Numbered from the stretch's first letter, positions 1-8,987 are shown. The stretch is 64,000 bases of DNA from Lysobacterales bacterium 15-68-25 (GCA_002279065.1 NCKB01000008.1:62001-126000), one strand, 5' to 3'. Notes: generated from the letters alone by a model not told the origin. Numbers and translations: made by a program.

Positions 1-1
1 C

Positions 2-253
2 CGCCAGCACCTTGCCGAAGCCTGGCAGCATTTCGGAATGAAGCCGGATGCGGCGAAGGTCGTCGCCGATGCCTACGTCGTGGAACAACCCAATCTGGCC
101 GCGCCGCCATCGATCAAGGGCAAGACGGATGCCGAAGTGGCGTCCATGATGCAGGACGCCCTGACCAAGAAGCAGTACCTGCGCGCCGACCAGCTGCTGA
201 TCCAGTACGAGCGCCATCGATTGCACCTGGCGCAGGCCAGCCGGGGCGATTGA
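2..253 (+). CDS. 3' end of an unrecognised protein (5' truncated)
   Basis: The reading frame is open from the left edge and ends at TGA 251-253, so at least 83 C-terminal residues are present; an internal ATG lies at 38, but the frame continues upstream of it in the same style. The visible part is charged and probably helical, with a Lys/Asp-rich middle and an Arg/His-rich end, and shows no catalytic motif or membrane segment. I do not recognise the family. The real start lies outside the window, and no operon partner follows within 290 bases. Confidence 0.5.
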   Translation, partial: RQHLAEAWQHFGMKPDAAKVVADAYVVEQPNLAAPPSIKGKTDAEVASMMQDALTKKQYLRADQLLIQYERHRLHLAQASRGD

Positions 254-544
254 CCCGGGGGGGAGTTCGAGCCGCTCGCGGCCGGCAGACCGCCTGCCGG
301 TTGCCCTGAGCGATCGCGCCCACGGGCGGACCTGGCGAGTTCCTCTTCAGCGCGGTCGCGGTTCGGTGTCCGCGCGAAGGTCATGGCCGGTCCGCCACTC
401 CTGACTCCCGGAAAATCGGGTCGGGCGCTCTCCTTCGCGACGGCGGGCGGTCGCGCCTCGGCAGCCGGTCCCTGCAAGAAGACACATGGCCGTCTCGATA
501 CTGCGGAGCGTAATCTCCTGCTCGACATGGTCGCGGGGGCTGTC

Positions 545-1441
545 ATGCGTACGACGTTGAGGTGGCTTGGCCGGGGCTCGACAGTCCTGATCCTGCTGGT
601 CGTTGCCGCGCTGGCCACGGTCTATGCGATGAGCGAGATGCGCATGCGGCGTACCTGGCAGGTCGAGGCGAGCGTGCCGCCGGTGCCTGCCGACGCCGCG
701 GCGATCGCCCGCGGCGAGCATCTGGCGACGATTCGGGGTTGCCGTGGCTGCCACGCACCGGACATGGGCGGGGCGACCTTCATCGACAGTCCGCCGTTCG
801 CGAAGCTGTCGGGGACCAACCTGACCCCGGGCAAGGGCGGCGTGCGGCTGAGCGACGAAGCGCTGGTCCGCGCAATCCGTCACGGTGTGGGATCGGGCGG
901 CCGATCGCTGCTGTTCATGCCGTCGCAGGAGTTCGCCGCGCTCAGCGAGAGCGACATGGGTGACCTGCTGGCCTATCTGCACAGTCTTTCTCCGGTGGAT
1001 CGCGAGCTGCCGCCGAACCAGGTCGGTCCGCTCGGTCGCCTGCTCTTCCTCGCCGGCAAGGTGCCGCTGCTGCCGGCCGAGGTGGTCGACCACGCCACGC
1101 GTCCGGCGCAACCGCAGCCGGGGCCGACCGCGGCCTACGGCGAATATCTCGCGGCGGCCTGCAAGGGATGCCACGGCCCGGGGCTGTCCGGTGGCCACAT
1201 CCCGGGCACGCCCCCGAACTGGCCGGACGCCGCCAACCTCACGCTGGATCCGACCGGGCTGGCTGCATGGAGCGAGGTCGACCTGCGCCGGGCGCTGCGT
1301 GAGGGCGTCGCGCCGGGCGGTCGTGCGCTGAAGGCCGACTTCATGCCTGTTCGGGAAACCCGGCACCTCAGCGATGATGAAATCGCTGCGCTCTACGCGT
1401 ACTTCCGCAGCCTGCCACCCAGGGTCCGCGGCAGCCGCTGA
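545..1441 (+). CDS. Membrane-anchored diheme cytochrome c family protein
   Basis: A 298-residue protein for periplasmic electron transfer. Residues about 12-29 form one N-terminal hydrophobic segment, either an uncleaved anchor or a signal peptide. Two class I cytochrome c domains follow, each with a CxxCH haem site (C66-H70 and C206-H210) and a plausible distal Met (M125 in LFMPS, M267 in DFMPV). The layout resembles the small c-type subunits of membrane-bound dehydrogenases and oxidases, but no catalytic partner is adjacent. The frame is open from 383 and has another ATG at 527; 545 was chosen because the hydrophobic segment then lies at the N terminus and a G-rich stretch precedes it. Bases 254-544 upstream hold no other convincing gene. 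Confidence 0.8.
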   Translation: MRTTLRWLGRGSTVLILLVVAALATVYAMSEMRMRRTWQVEASVPPVPADAAAIARGEHLATIRGCRGCHAPDMGGATFIDSPPFAKLSGTNLTPGKGGVRLSDEALVRAIRHGVGSGGRSLLFMPSQEFAALSESDMGDLLAYLHSLSPVDRELPPNQVGPLGRLLFLAGKVPLLPAEVVDHATRPAQPQPGPTAAYGEYLAAACKGCHGPGLSGGHIPGTPPNWPDAANLTLDPTGLAAWSEVDLRRALREGVAPGGRALKADFMPVRETRHLSDDEIAALYAYFRSLPPRVRGSR

Positions 1442-1499
1442 GTCTCCGTTCACCGGGCCGTGGCACTATCGGTGGCGACATTCCGGCAAGCGCAGTGGC

Positions 1500-2036
1500 A
1501 TGGTCGAGCGGATATTGAAGTTCTGGTTTGCGGAGGCGGGGGAGGCGGCCTGGTGGGCTGGCGACCCGGGGTTCGACGAGCAGGTGCGCAGCCGCTTCGG
1601 CCATGTACTGACCGGGGCCGCGCGCGGGGAGCTCTGGGCCTGGCGCGCGCGGCCTCGCGGCCGCCTCGCGGAGATCCTGGTACTGGACCAGTTCTCGCGG
1701 AACATCCATCGCGGTACCCCGGCGGCGTTCGCACAGGATCCGATGGCGCTGGTGCTGGCACAGGAGGCCGTCGCAGCCGATACATTGGACGCGCTCTCGC
1801 CGGACGAACGCTGCTTCCTGCTGATGCCTTTCATGCACAGCGAGTCGCCGGCAATCCACGTCGAGGCCGAGCGGCTGTTCCGCGAGCATGCTCCGCCGGA
1901 GAACCATGCCTTCGAGCTGCGCCACAAGGCGATCATCGACCGTTTTGGCCGGTATCCCCATCGCAACGCGATCCTCGGGCGCGCTTCCACACCGGAAGAA
2001 GTGGCCTTCCTCGCGGAGCCGGGTTCGAGCTTCTGA
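1500..2036 (+). CDS. DUF924 family protein
   Basis: 178 residues matching the DUF924 family throughout: an aromatic start (ILKFWF), a WW pair near residue 18, the signature LDQFSRNIHRG around residues 60-70, and a later MPFMHSE block. The fold is all-helical and TPR-like, and the biochemical role of the family is unknown. The frame is open upstream, but the DUF924 similarity begins exactly at the ATG at 1500, which is therefore taken as the start. It follows the cytochrome gene by 58 bases and could be co-transcribed with it, but nothing ties the functions together. Confidence 0.82.
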   Translation: MVERILKFWFAEAGEAAWWAGDPGFDEQVRSRFGHVLTGAARGELWAWRARPRGRLAEILVLDQFSRNIHRGTPAAFAQDPMALVLAQEAVAADTLDALSPDERCFLLMPFMHSESPAIHVEAERLFREHAPPENHAFELRHKAIIDRFGRYPHRNAILGRASTPEEVAFLAEPGSSF

Positions 2037-2229
2037 CGCGCGCCGTCACCGGGTCCGGTCGAGGCACTTCCGGCCGCCGCCCGGCTGCATGACACTCGCC
2101 CCGATGGAGGCGCCGGACCGGCCTTCCGCCGGGCAAATGACCCGGATGCGAAGAGGCGGACGGTCTCCAGCACGTGCGCATCGGGGCGATGCACACGATA
2201 CGCGTGGGGCTGCCGGGGAGGGCCGGATC

Positions 2230-2994
2230 ATGCATGCACGGGGTATCGGTGCCGCGTATGTCGCGGCGGAAGGCAAGTCGTTCTATGTCTGGATGGCGGG
2301 CGCGTTCCTGCTGGTCGCGTTCGGTGGTTTCGTGCCGACCTACTGGGTGCCCCTGGTGGAAGGTGCGTTCCATGCGCCGCCCGTGGTGCATATCCATGGC
2401 GCGCTGATGTTCATCTGGACGTGCTTCTATTTCGTGCAGGCAGCGCTGGTGGCCAGTGACCGCACGCACGACCACCGCGCCTGGGGCATGGCCGGCATCG
2501 CACTGTTCACGGCGATCGCCTGCGTCATTCCGGTGAGCGAGCTGGCCGTGCTCAAGCGCGACGAGGCCCGCGGCATGGGCGAGGCCGCGCGCCATTTTGC
2601 TGCGGTGACGCTGTGCGCCTGGCCGCTGTTGGTGGGGCTGTTCACGCTCGCCATCGTCAACGTGCGTCGCCCTGCGGTGCACAAGCGGTTGATGACCCTG
2701 CTGATGGTCGCGCTGATGACGCCGGCGATCGCCCGGGTGTTCCTCACCGTGATGGCGCCGGCGGGAGGCGCCATGGGGCCGCCGCCGCCCGGCGTGTCGA
2801 TTCCGCCGGCGCTGGTCGCCGACCTGCTGCTGGTGGCGGCGATGGTGCGCGACTGGCGGATCCTCGGTCGGCCGCATGCCGTCTACGCGATCGGCGGCGC
2901 CGTGTTGCTGGCGCAGCAGGTGCTCACGGTACCGTTCGCCGGGACGACGGCCTGGATGAACATCGTGCAGGCCTTCGAGCGGCTGGCGGGGTGA
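2230..2994 (+). CDS. Multi-pass inner-membrane protein of unknown function
   Basis: 254 residues with about seven hydrophobic helices. A histidine-containing helix (VVHIHGALMF) and a second His/Arg-rich loop (TDH and VHKRL motifs) recall haem- or metal-binding b-type membrane proteins, but I cannot assign a family. The ATG at 2230 has a strong GGGGAGGG ribosome site seven bases upstream, so it is preferred over upstream in-frame codons. The gene stands alone, 50 bases ahead of a GNAT gene. Function is unassigned. Confidence 0.7.
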   Translation: MHARGIGAAYVAAEGKSFYVWMAGAFLLVAFGGFVPTYWVPLVEGAFHAPPVVHIHGALMFIWTCFYFVQAALVASDRTHDHRAWGMAGIALFTAIACVIPVSELAVLKRDEARGMGEAARHFAAVTLCAWPLLVGLFTLAIVNVRRPAVHKRLMTLLMVALMTPAIARVFLTVMAPAGGAMGPPPPGVSIPPALVADLLLVAAMVRDWRILGRPHAVYAIGGAVLLAQQVLTVPFAGTTAWMNIVQAFERLAG

Positions 2995-3044
2995 GGGCCG
3001 TCCCGGGGCACAATGGCGGCCCCCGACTCCCCTCGACCGATGCC

Positions 3045-3554
3045 ATGCTGCTTCGCGATGCCACGCCGGACGATGCGCCGGCCATCCTTGCCCTCAACCA
3101 GGCGTTCGTCGCGGTGCTGAGCCCGCTGGACGCGGCGCGCCTCGCGCACCTGGCCGGACAGGCTGCGCTGTACCGCGTGGCGGAGCAGGAGGGGCGGATC
3201 GCCGCCTTCCTGCTCGCCATGCGCGAGGGTGCCGACTACGACAGTCCCAATTACCGCTGGTTTGCCGAGCGCTATCCACGTTTCCTCTATGTGGATCGCA
3301 TCGTGGTTGCTGCCGAGGCGCAGGGCAGGGGCGTGGGCGAGTTGCTCTACGGCGACGCCCTCAGGCAGGCAGCTTCGGGTGGAGCGCCGGTGCTCACCTG
3401 CGAATTCGACATTGCTCCGCCCAACCCGGCGTCCGCCCGGTTCCATGCCCGCCTGGGTTTTCGCGAAGTGGGGCGTCAGGTGCTGGGCGCGGGCAAGGAG
3501 GTCTCCCTGCAGGCGCGCGATGTCGGGGACGGATCCCTGTCGTCTGCAGCCTGA
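3045..3554 (+). CDS. GNAT family N-acetyltransferase
   Basis: 169 residues with the GNAT fold. The N terminus is typical (LLRDATPDDAPAI), and the acetyl-CoA pyrophosphate loop is clear around residue 95 (VVAAEAQGRGVGELL, fitting Q/RxxGxG/A). The C-terminal ARFHARLGF segment corresponds to motif B. It is expected to transfer an acetyl group from acetyl-CoA to an amine; the substrate cannot be told. The ATG at 3045 gives the usual family N terminus. The gene converges on the diguanylate cyclase at 3609. Confidence 0.82.
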   Translation: MLLRDATPDDAPAILALNQAFVAVLSPLDAARLAHLAGQAALYRVAEQEGRIAAFLLAMREGADYDSPNYRWFAERYPRFLYVDRIVVAAEAQGRGVGELLYGDALRQAASGGAPVLTCEFDIAPPNPASARFHARLGFREVGRQVLGAGKEVSLQARDVGDGSLSSAA

Positions 3555-3608
3555 GGCGGGAAGGGCAGGACATTCCTCGGCATGTGCCCGGGCCTGGGCC
3601 CGGTGCGA

Positions 3609-4580
3609 TCAGTCGACGCGCGAGCCTGCCACGATCCGGTCGCGGCCCCGCTGCTTGGCCAGATAGAGCGAGCGGTCCACTTCGGCGATGAAGCTCAGTG
3701 GCGGCTTGTCGTCGTCCGGCACCCGGGTCCCTACCCCCATGCTCACGGTGAGCATCCGGGATATCGGCGAGCTCTCGTGGGGAATCGCCTCGGCGGCGAT
3801 CACCTCGCGGCAGCGCCCGGCGATGCGCAGGGCGGTATCCGCGTCGGTGTCCGGCAGCACCAGCACGAACTCTTCGCCGCCGAAGCGTGCCAGGAAATCG
3901 CGCGGTCGACCCGTGGCGGTATCAAGCAGGCGGCCGACACGGCGCAGGCAGTCGTCGCCGGCGACGTGGCCGTAGCGGTCGTTGTACTGCTTGAAGAAGT
4001 CGATATCGATCATCACCACCGACAGTGGCTGGCGACTCGCTTGCGCCTGCTGCCACTCGTGTTCGAGCACGTTCTCGAAGTGGCGCCGGTTGCCGACGCC
4101 GGTCAGGCCGTCCTTGAACGACAGCCGTTCCAGTTCGCGCTGAAGCTCGAGCAGCTTCTGTTCGTTCTTCTTGCGTTCGCTGATGTCGAACATGAAGCCG
4201 ACCAGGGCCTCGACCTCGCCTTGTTCGTTGCGCACCACGTGCACCACGTCGCGGATCCACACGTAGCGCCCATCCCGGGTGAGTGCGCGGTAATCGGCCT
4301 CGTGATCGACCCCGGCCCTGGACTGCGCGACGCAGAAGTCCACCGCCCAGGCGCGTTCGTCCGGGTGCATGCGCGTGGCCCAGTCCTCCACCGTCTTCCA
4401 ACTGGAGGGTTCCCAGCCGAGGAGCTCCTCGATCTGCGGGCCGATGTAGGTGAAGGTGGCCGTGGCCCAGTCGATCCTCCAGGGGATCGCGCGGGTCGAT
4501 TCCAGCAGGGTCTTGTAGACGGCCGGGTCGGCATCCAGGGAGATGTCGTTCGAGGCTGTGTGTCGATGGATGTCGGACAT
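3609..4580 (-). CDS. PAS-GGDEF diguanylate cyclase
   Basis: 323 residues: one PAS/PAC sensor domain (about 20-140, ending in FDISERKK), a short coiled linker, then a GGDEF domain (about 150-320). The active loop is GGEEF at 234-238, a catalytically acceptable variant. An RxxD inhibitory site (R225-D228) sits at the canonical distance, so product inhibition by c-di-GMP is expected. No EAL domain and no membrane segment are seen, so the protein is probably cytoplasmic and makes c-di-GMP in response to a ligand or redox signal on the PAS domain. The ligand is unknown. Transcribed alone. Confidence 0.9.
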   Translation of the reverse strand: MSDIHRHTASNDISLDADPAVYKTLLESTRAIPWRIDWATATFTYIGPQIEELLGWEPSSWKTVEDWATRMHPDERAWAVDFCVAQSRAGVDHEADYRALTRDGRYVWIRDVVHVVRNEQGEVEALVGFMFDISERKKNEQKLLELQRELERLSFKDGLTGVGNRRHFENVLEHEWQQAQASRQPLSVVMIDIDFFKQYNDRYGHVAGDDCLRRVGRLLDTATGRPRDFLARFGGEEFVLVLPDTDADTALRIAGRCREVIAAEAIPHESSPISRMLTVSMGVGTRVPDDDKPPLSFIAEVDRSLYLAKQRGRDRIVAGSRVD

Positions 4581-4904
4581 GGGCTGGGCGGCAGTGGACG
4601 GACGTCCCGATCAAAGCAAGAGTCAAGCCAGTTGCCGATCGCTGGTTTCCGTCGGCCAGCATGCCCCGCAAGTGGCGCTCGTGGCCGCGGCGCGGCACAA
4701 GTCGACCTGCCAGGAGCCGGGCGGAGGCCGTCCGGTTTGTCGGTTTCCACCTACAGGACGCTACCGCCCAGTCCGATTGGCCGGGCCGGATGGGAGTAGC
4801 ATGCTGTGTGGGTCGGACGAGCCTGGACCGGGATGACCGGGCCCGCAAGCAGGTCGGGTGATTCGGAAGCCCGGAGCAGGATCGACGGACGACTCTTCGT
4901 GGTG

Positions 4905-4960
4905 GGGCAACATCCCCCGTTGCCCTTCTTTGACGCCCGGCACCGGGCGTCCTTTCTTTT
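4905..4960 (+). terminator. Tandem hairpins with T-rich tails (terminator, attenuator or sRNA end)
   Basis: Two stem-loops lie back to back. The first is GGGCAAC (4905-4911), loop ATCCCCC, GTTGCCC (4919-4925), followed by TTCTTT. The second is GACGCCCG (4932-4939), loop GCAC, CGGGCGTC (4944-4951), followed by CTTTCTTTT. Both read as intrinsic terminators on the plus strand, yet no plus-strand gene precedes them in the 399-base gap 4581-4979, and a 59-codon ORF starts 20 bases later. They may end an unannotated small RNA with a C-rich loop, or form a 5' leader attenuator. The rest of the gap shows nothing I can name. Confidence 0.5.
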
Positions 4961-4979
4961 CTGTGCGGAGCGGACGGCC

Positions 4980-5159
4980 ATGCTGGAAGTGCGCGACAGC
5001 AAGAACGGATACATCGTCTACGACAGTGAGGCGGATGAAGAGGTGATGGTCTTCACCTCGCAGCGCGATGCCGACGCATTCGTCGCCGAGCTGGTGATCG
5101 CCGAGGAGCACGCCAAGCTGCAGCGCTGGTCGCTGGACCTGGTACCCGCCACCTGGTGA
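4980..5159 (+). CDS. Small hypothetical protein, 59 aa
   Basis: A 59-residue acidic ORF with GC-rich third codon positions like its neighbours and a GGAG ribosome site about ten bases before ATG 4980. The sequence alternates beta-like and helical stretches (residues MLEVRDSKNGYIVYD, then a helix ending KLQRWSLDLV) and has no membrane segment, signal peptide or metal motif. It is probably a small folded cytoplasmic protein; I do not recognise a family. It lies between the tandem hairpins and lpxH, 78 bases upstream of lpxH. Confidence 0.55.
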   Translation: MLEVRDSKNGYIVYDSEADEEVMVFTSQRDADAFVAELVIAEEHAKLQRWSLDLVPATW

Positions 5160-5237
5160 CTTGGCCGGCGGCTGCCCTGCAGGGGTCGCCGCCGCCGGAA
5201 TTCGGGCCTGCCTCCCGCAAACAGGCACAATGGCGCG

Positions 5238-6005
5238 ATGGTCATCCACACGCCGCAAGCTACTGTCCCCCACGCGTTCCTCATGTCCGACCTGCACCTC
5301 GATGCCGGGCGGCCCGACCTGACCGGGATCTTCCTTCACTTCCTGCAAGAGGCTCCCGGTCGCGTCGGGGAGCTGTACCTGCTCGGGGACATCTTCGAGG
5401 CCTGGGTCGGCGATGACGACGACGCGCCCTGGCTCGCACCGGTGATCGATGCACTGCGCCGCGCCAGCGATGCCGGCGTGAGGATCCATTTCCAGCATGG
5501 CAATCGGGATTTCCTGCTGGGTGAGGCGTTCGCCGCCCGTACGGGCATGGCGCTGCTGCCGGAAGTCCTGTCGCTGGAGCTGGGGGGCGTTGCCACCGTC
5601 CTCTGTCACGGTGATGCCCTGTGCACCGATGACGTCGATTACCAGGCGTTCCGCAACCGGTCGCGCGATCCGGCATGGCAGGCCCAGGTTCTGGCCATGC
5701 CGCTGGAGGCCCGCCGCGGCCTGGCCCGTCAGCTGCGCCAGGAAAGCAAGGATGGCCAGCAACAGCGCCTTGCCGAGGGCCAGCCGCTGACCGACGTGAA
5801 CGAGACCTCGGTCCGCCAATGCATGAGCGACCATGGTGCGGCGCGCCTGATCCACGGCCACACCCATCGCCCTGCCGTCCATCGCGTGACGCTGGTTGGC
5901 GGACACGTCGGCGAGCGCGTGGTGCTGGCCGACTGGCGTGCCGAGGGCGAAGTGCTGGAGGTGCGGCCGGACGGCAGCTTCCAGCGACATCCGCTCAAGG
6001 CCTGA
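5238..6005 (+). CDS. lpxH: UDP-2,3-diacylglucosamine diphosphatase LpxH
   Basis: 255 residues, the usual LpxH length. It hydrolyses UDP-2,3-diacylglucosamine to lipid X plus UMP, the fourth step of lipid A synthesis, at the inner face of the inner membrane. The calcineurin-type metallophosphatase signatures are all present and in order: SDLHLD (D18, H20), LLGDIFEAWVGDD, GNRDFL, CHGDALCTDD and HGHTHRP, giving a complete dinuclear metal site. The C terminus converges on the sensor kinase gene and overlaps its 3' end by 11 bases. No other lpx gene is nearby. Confidence 0.95.
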   Translation: MVIHTPQATVPHAFLMSDLHLDAGRPDLTGIFLHFLQEAPGRVGELYLLGDIFEAWVGDDDDAPWLAPVIDALRRASDAGVRIHFQHGNRDFLLGEAFAARTGMALLPEVLSLELGGVATVLCHGDALCTDDVDYQAFRNRSRDPAWQAQVLAMPLEARRGLARQLRQESKDGQQQRLAEGQPLTDVNETSVRQCMSDHGAARLIHGHTHRPAVHRVTLVGGHVGERVVLADWRAEGEVLEVRPDGSFQRHPLKA

Positions 6006-8142
6006 TCGTCTCCAGCTGTCGCCAGAGCTCGTCCAGGGCCTTGCGCACGTGTTGCCGAAGTCGCTCTTTCGCCTCCTTCTCTCCGCTCTCCGACCGGATC
6101 GCGTCGCGCAGATGGCTGCACAGCGCTTCGCCGTCGTCGTCGCCGATCGCCAGGAATACGTTCTTCATTTCGTGCAGCAACCCCGCTGCGTCGGCGCCGT
6201 TGCCGCTTTCCTCCAGCATCCGGTCGAGCCGGGAAAGCTCGCGGTGGCCGAGCCGGATATAGCGGCGGACCTCGTCGGCCGGGGCCAGTGCGCGCAGCAG
6301 GTCGATCGAGATGCGGCCGGTCGCGCCGTTCGGTGCAGGCACCGTTCCCGTTCCGCAGCTCTCGACGGCGCCGCCGACGGCGGCCAGCAGCAGGTCGACC
6401 GCGATCGGCTTGGTCAGGTAGCTCGACGCGCCCATGGCCAGCGCGCGCTGCACCACTTCGGTGTCCGCATCGGCGCTGAGCATGATGACCCGTGGCTGTC
6501 GTCGCGAAGGCGCAGGCGAGGTGGCCGCAAGCGCGGAGAGCACGTCCAGCCCGGTCATGTCGGGCATGTGGACATCGAGCAGCAGCAGATCGAACGACTC
6601 GCCACGTCGGAGCCGGGCCATCACCTCGGTGCCGCTGCGTGCCGTCGCCACGACATGGCCGGCGCGCTCCAGCAGACGGGTGATCACCTGCCGGTTGGCC
6701 TCGTTGTCGTCCACCACCAGGCAGTGCCGGGGCGGGGAGTGGCGGCGGTGCTCCTCGAGCAACTGCAGCGTGTCGGTGTCCCCGCGCAGTGGGGTGCCCG
6801 CGGGTGCCTGCTCCAGCGGCAGTTCCAGGCGGAACACGCTGCCGCCGCCCTCGCGGTCGCGCACTTCGACGGTGCCACCACTGTGGCTCGCGAACCCCTG
6901 CACGATATGCAGCCCGAGGCCCACGCCGTCCTGGCGGCGCGCGTGGCCTGCACTGGCCTGCACGAACGGGTCGAAGATCCGTGCCTTGTCCTCGGCGGGA
7001 ATGCCGGGGCCGCTGTCGGCCACTTCGATGGCGATCTTCCCGTCGGTACACGCCACGTGTAGCGACATGCTGCCGCCTTCCGGGGTGAACTTGATGGCGT
7101 TGCCGAGCAGGTTGGTCAGCACCTGCTCCAGGCGGCCGGCATCGCCGATGGCCAGCAGTCCGGCGGGAGTGTCGTCGTGCAGCGAGATGGCGAGCTGCTT
7201 GCGGTCGGCCAGCGGCTTGATCATGTCGTAGGCCTGTCGAACCACCCGGCGCAGCGCGAATGGCTCGCGTGCCAGGCCGAACCGGCCGGCGCTCAATGCC
7301 GCCACGTCCAGCACGTCGTTGACCCGCTGCAGCAGTGAGCGCGCGTTGGCCTGCACGGCGCGCAGGCTCTCCCGGTCCTCGGCGGAAAGCCGTTCCGTAT
7401 CGATCAGGGACGAGGCGTGGATCACCGTATTCAGCGGCGTGCGCAGCTCGTGGCTCATCGTCGCCAGGAAGCGGCCCTGGGCATCGCGCGATGCAAGGGC
7501 CGACTGCGACACCTCGGCCAGCAGCGCGAGCAGCCGGTTCACCGTCATCGGCAAGCCGCAGAGCAGCAGCAGCGCGAACGGAATGAATGCCGGTCGCACC
7601 ACCCAGTAGCCCGGTGGCGCAGCCAGTCCCACCACCAGCACCGTGCTGGCCATGCAGGCCAGGAAGGCACGCCGTCCCATGCGCGCACCGACCAGGATGG
7701 TGGTGAACGGCAGCACCGCGATCATCGAGATCGAGATATTCCACGCCAGGTGCAGCATCAGGCCGATGCCCAGCACGTTGGCGATCGCACCGGCGGTATC
7801 GATGCGGTCGCCATCGGGAATCAACCCGCGCCGGATGCCCGCCGCCCACACGATGGACAGCCACAGCAGCAGGGGAACCCAGGGCAGCAGTCGTGCAGCC
7901 TCCAGTGGCAGCGTGTTGTTCTGGCTCGGAGGGCCGGCGAAGCGTGCCCACCAGACGGTCCAGAGCGATACCAGCACGAGGAAGCCGACGCGGCGCAGGC
8001 TCGCCTGCCGTTCGCCGTAGCCGGCCACGACGCGGTCAAGCCGTTCGTTGGAGAGTCGCCGCGCGATCTGGCGCAGGGAGGTCGAAGGTGCCGGGGAGGA
8101 GCGTTCCATGAAATCCGTGGGCGGTGGGGCCTTGAAGGCCAT
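5995..8142 (-). CDS. RpfC-like hybrid sensor kinase (TM - HK - REC - Hpt)
   Basis: 715 residues. The N-terminal half carries about five transmembrane helices (roughly residues 48-200). A HisKA domain follows with MSHELRTPLN (H231), then an HATPase with a DSGPGIP N/G1 box, a receiver domain with LLLLDVHMPD (D523) and a C-terminal Hpt-like domain whose HEMKN motif keeps the phospho-acceptor (H657). This order is that of RpfC, the DSF sensor of Xanthomonadales, but no rpfF or rpfG is adjacent, so it may be a paralogue with another signal. The start at 8142 is the first ATG; M12 (8109) is an alternative. It is divergent from the racemase gene. Confidence 0.85.
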   Translation of the reverse strand: MAFKAPPPTDFMERSSPAPSTSLRQIARRLSNERLDRVVAGYGERQASLRRVGFLVLVSLWTVWWARFAGPPSQNNTLPLEAARLLPWVPLLLWLSIVWAAGIRRGLIPDGDRIDTAGAIANVLGIGLMLHLAWNISISMIAVLPFTTILVGARMGRRAFLACMASTVLVVGLAAPPGYWVVRPAFIPFALLLLCGLPMTVNRLLALLAEVSQSALASRDAQGRFLATMSHELRTPLNTVIHASSLIDTERLSAEDRESLRAVQANARSLLQRVNDVLDVAALSAGRFGLAREPFALRRVVRQAYDMIKPLADRKQLAISLHDDTPAGLLAIGDAGRLEQVLTNLLGNAIKFTPEGGSMSLHVACTDGKIAIEVADSGPGIPAEDKARIFDPFVQASAGHARRQDGVGLGLHIVQGFASHSGGTVEVRDREGGGSVFRLELPLEQAPAGTPLRGDTDTLQLLEEHRRHSPPRHCLVVDDNEANRQVITRLLERAGHVVATARSGTEVMARLRRGESFDLLLLDVHMPDMTGLDVLSALAATSPAPSRRQPRVIMLSADADTEVVQRALAMGASSYLTKPIAVDLLLAAVGGAVESCGTGTVPAPNGATGRISIDLLRALAPADEVRRYIRLGHRELSRLDRMLEESGNGADAAGLLHEMKNVFLAIGDDDGEALCSHLRDAIRSESGEKEAKERLRQHVRKALDELWRQLETIRP

Positions 8143-8294
8143 TCTCGCAGCGCCTGGCCGCCGGCGCCCGTATCGTGCATTGGACCGGGCCGGCCGGGGA
8201 CGCGATCATGCGCAGCGCCGCGTTTCACGCAGCACTGGCCGGCGCCTCGCCCGCTTCGTTCACTCCATCCGGAAAAAACAGGGCCGTGACAACC

Positions 8295-8987
8295 ATGAAG
8301 ACGATCGGGCTGTTGGGCGGCATGAGCTGGGAATCGACCGTTCCCTACTACCGCCTGATCAATGAAGCCGTGAAGCGCCGCCTGGGTGGCCTGCATTCGG
8401 CGAAGCTGCTGCTGCACAGCGTGGATTTCGCCGAGATCGAGGCATTGCAGCGCACGGGCGACTGGGAGGCCTCCGGCCGCCAGCTCGCCACCGCTGCTCG
8501 AGGCCTGGAAGCGGCCGGTGCCGAGCTGCTGTTGATCGGCACCAACACCATGCACAAGGTCGCGCCGGCGATCGAGGCGGCGATCGGCATTCCCCTGCTG
8601 CATGTCGGCGACGCCACCGCGCGGGCGGTGCGCTCCGCGGGCATCGTGCGCGTGGGCCTGCTCGGCACGCGCTTCACCATGGAGCAGGATTTCTACATCG
8701 AGCGCCTCGCCTCGCACGGGCTCGACGTGCTGGTGCCGCCGTCCGCGGACCGCGAGGACGTGCATCGGGTGATCTACCAGGAACTGTGCGCGGGCCGATT
8801 CGAGCCGGACTCGCGTGAGCGTTTCCGTCGGGTGATGTCCGATCTGGTGGCCCGGGGGGCGCAGGGCATCATCCTGGGCTGCACCGAGATCGGCCTGCTG
8901 GTCGACGACGGCGACGCCAGCGTGCCGCTGTTCGACACCACGCGCCTGCACGCGCAGGCCGCGGTCGAGACGGCGTTGGGCGACTGA
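8295..8987 (+). CDS. Aspartate/glutamate racemase family protein (YgeA-like)
   Basis: 230 residues with the PLP-independent Asp/Glu racemase fold: LLGGMSWEST at the N terminus, GTNTMHK at 82-88 and LGCTEIGLL at 194-202. The first catalytic cysteine of classical racemases is replaced by T83, while the second is kept as C196. The same Thr/Cys pair is described for the E. coli broad-specificity enzyme YgeA (EcL-DER), so a racemase with unusual stereochemical preference is likely. The ATG at 8295 begins right at the conserved first strand. Single gene. Confidence 0.85.
   Translation: MKTIGLLGGMSWESTVPYYRLINEAVKRRLGGLHSAKLLLHSVDFAEIEALQRTGDWEASGRQLATAARGLEAAGAELLLIGTNTMHKVAPAIEAAIGIPLLHVGDATARAVRSAGIVRVGLLGTRFTMEQDFYIERLASHGLDVLVPPSADREDVHRVIYQELCAGRFEPDSRERFRRVMSDLVARGAQGIILGCTEIGLLVDDGDASVPLFDTTRLHAQAAVETALGD

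Noticed and set aside
5729..7951. A 740-codon second frame inside the sensor-kinase gene
   Set aside because: Same-strand shadow of the kinase in another frame; all kinase, receiver and Hpt motifs are in the frame 5995-8142.
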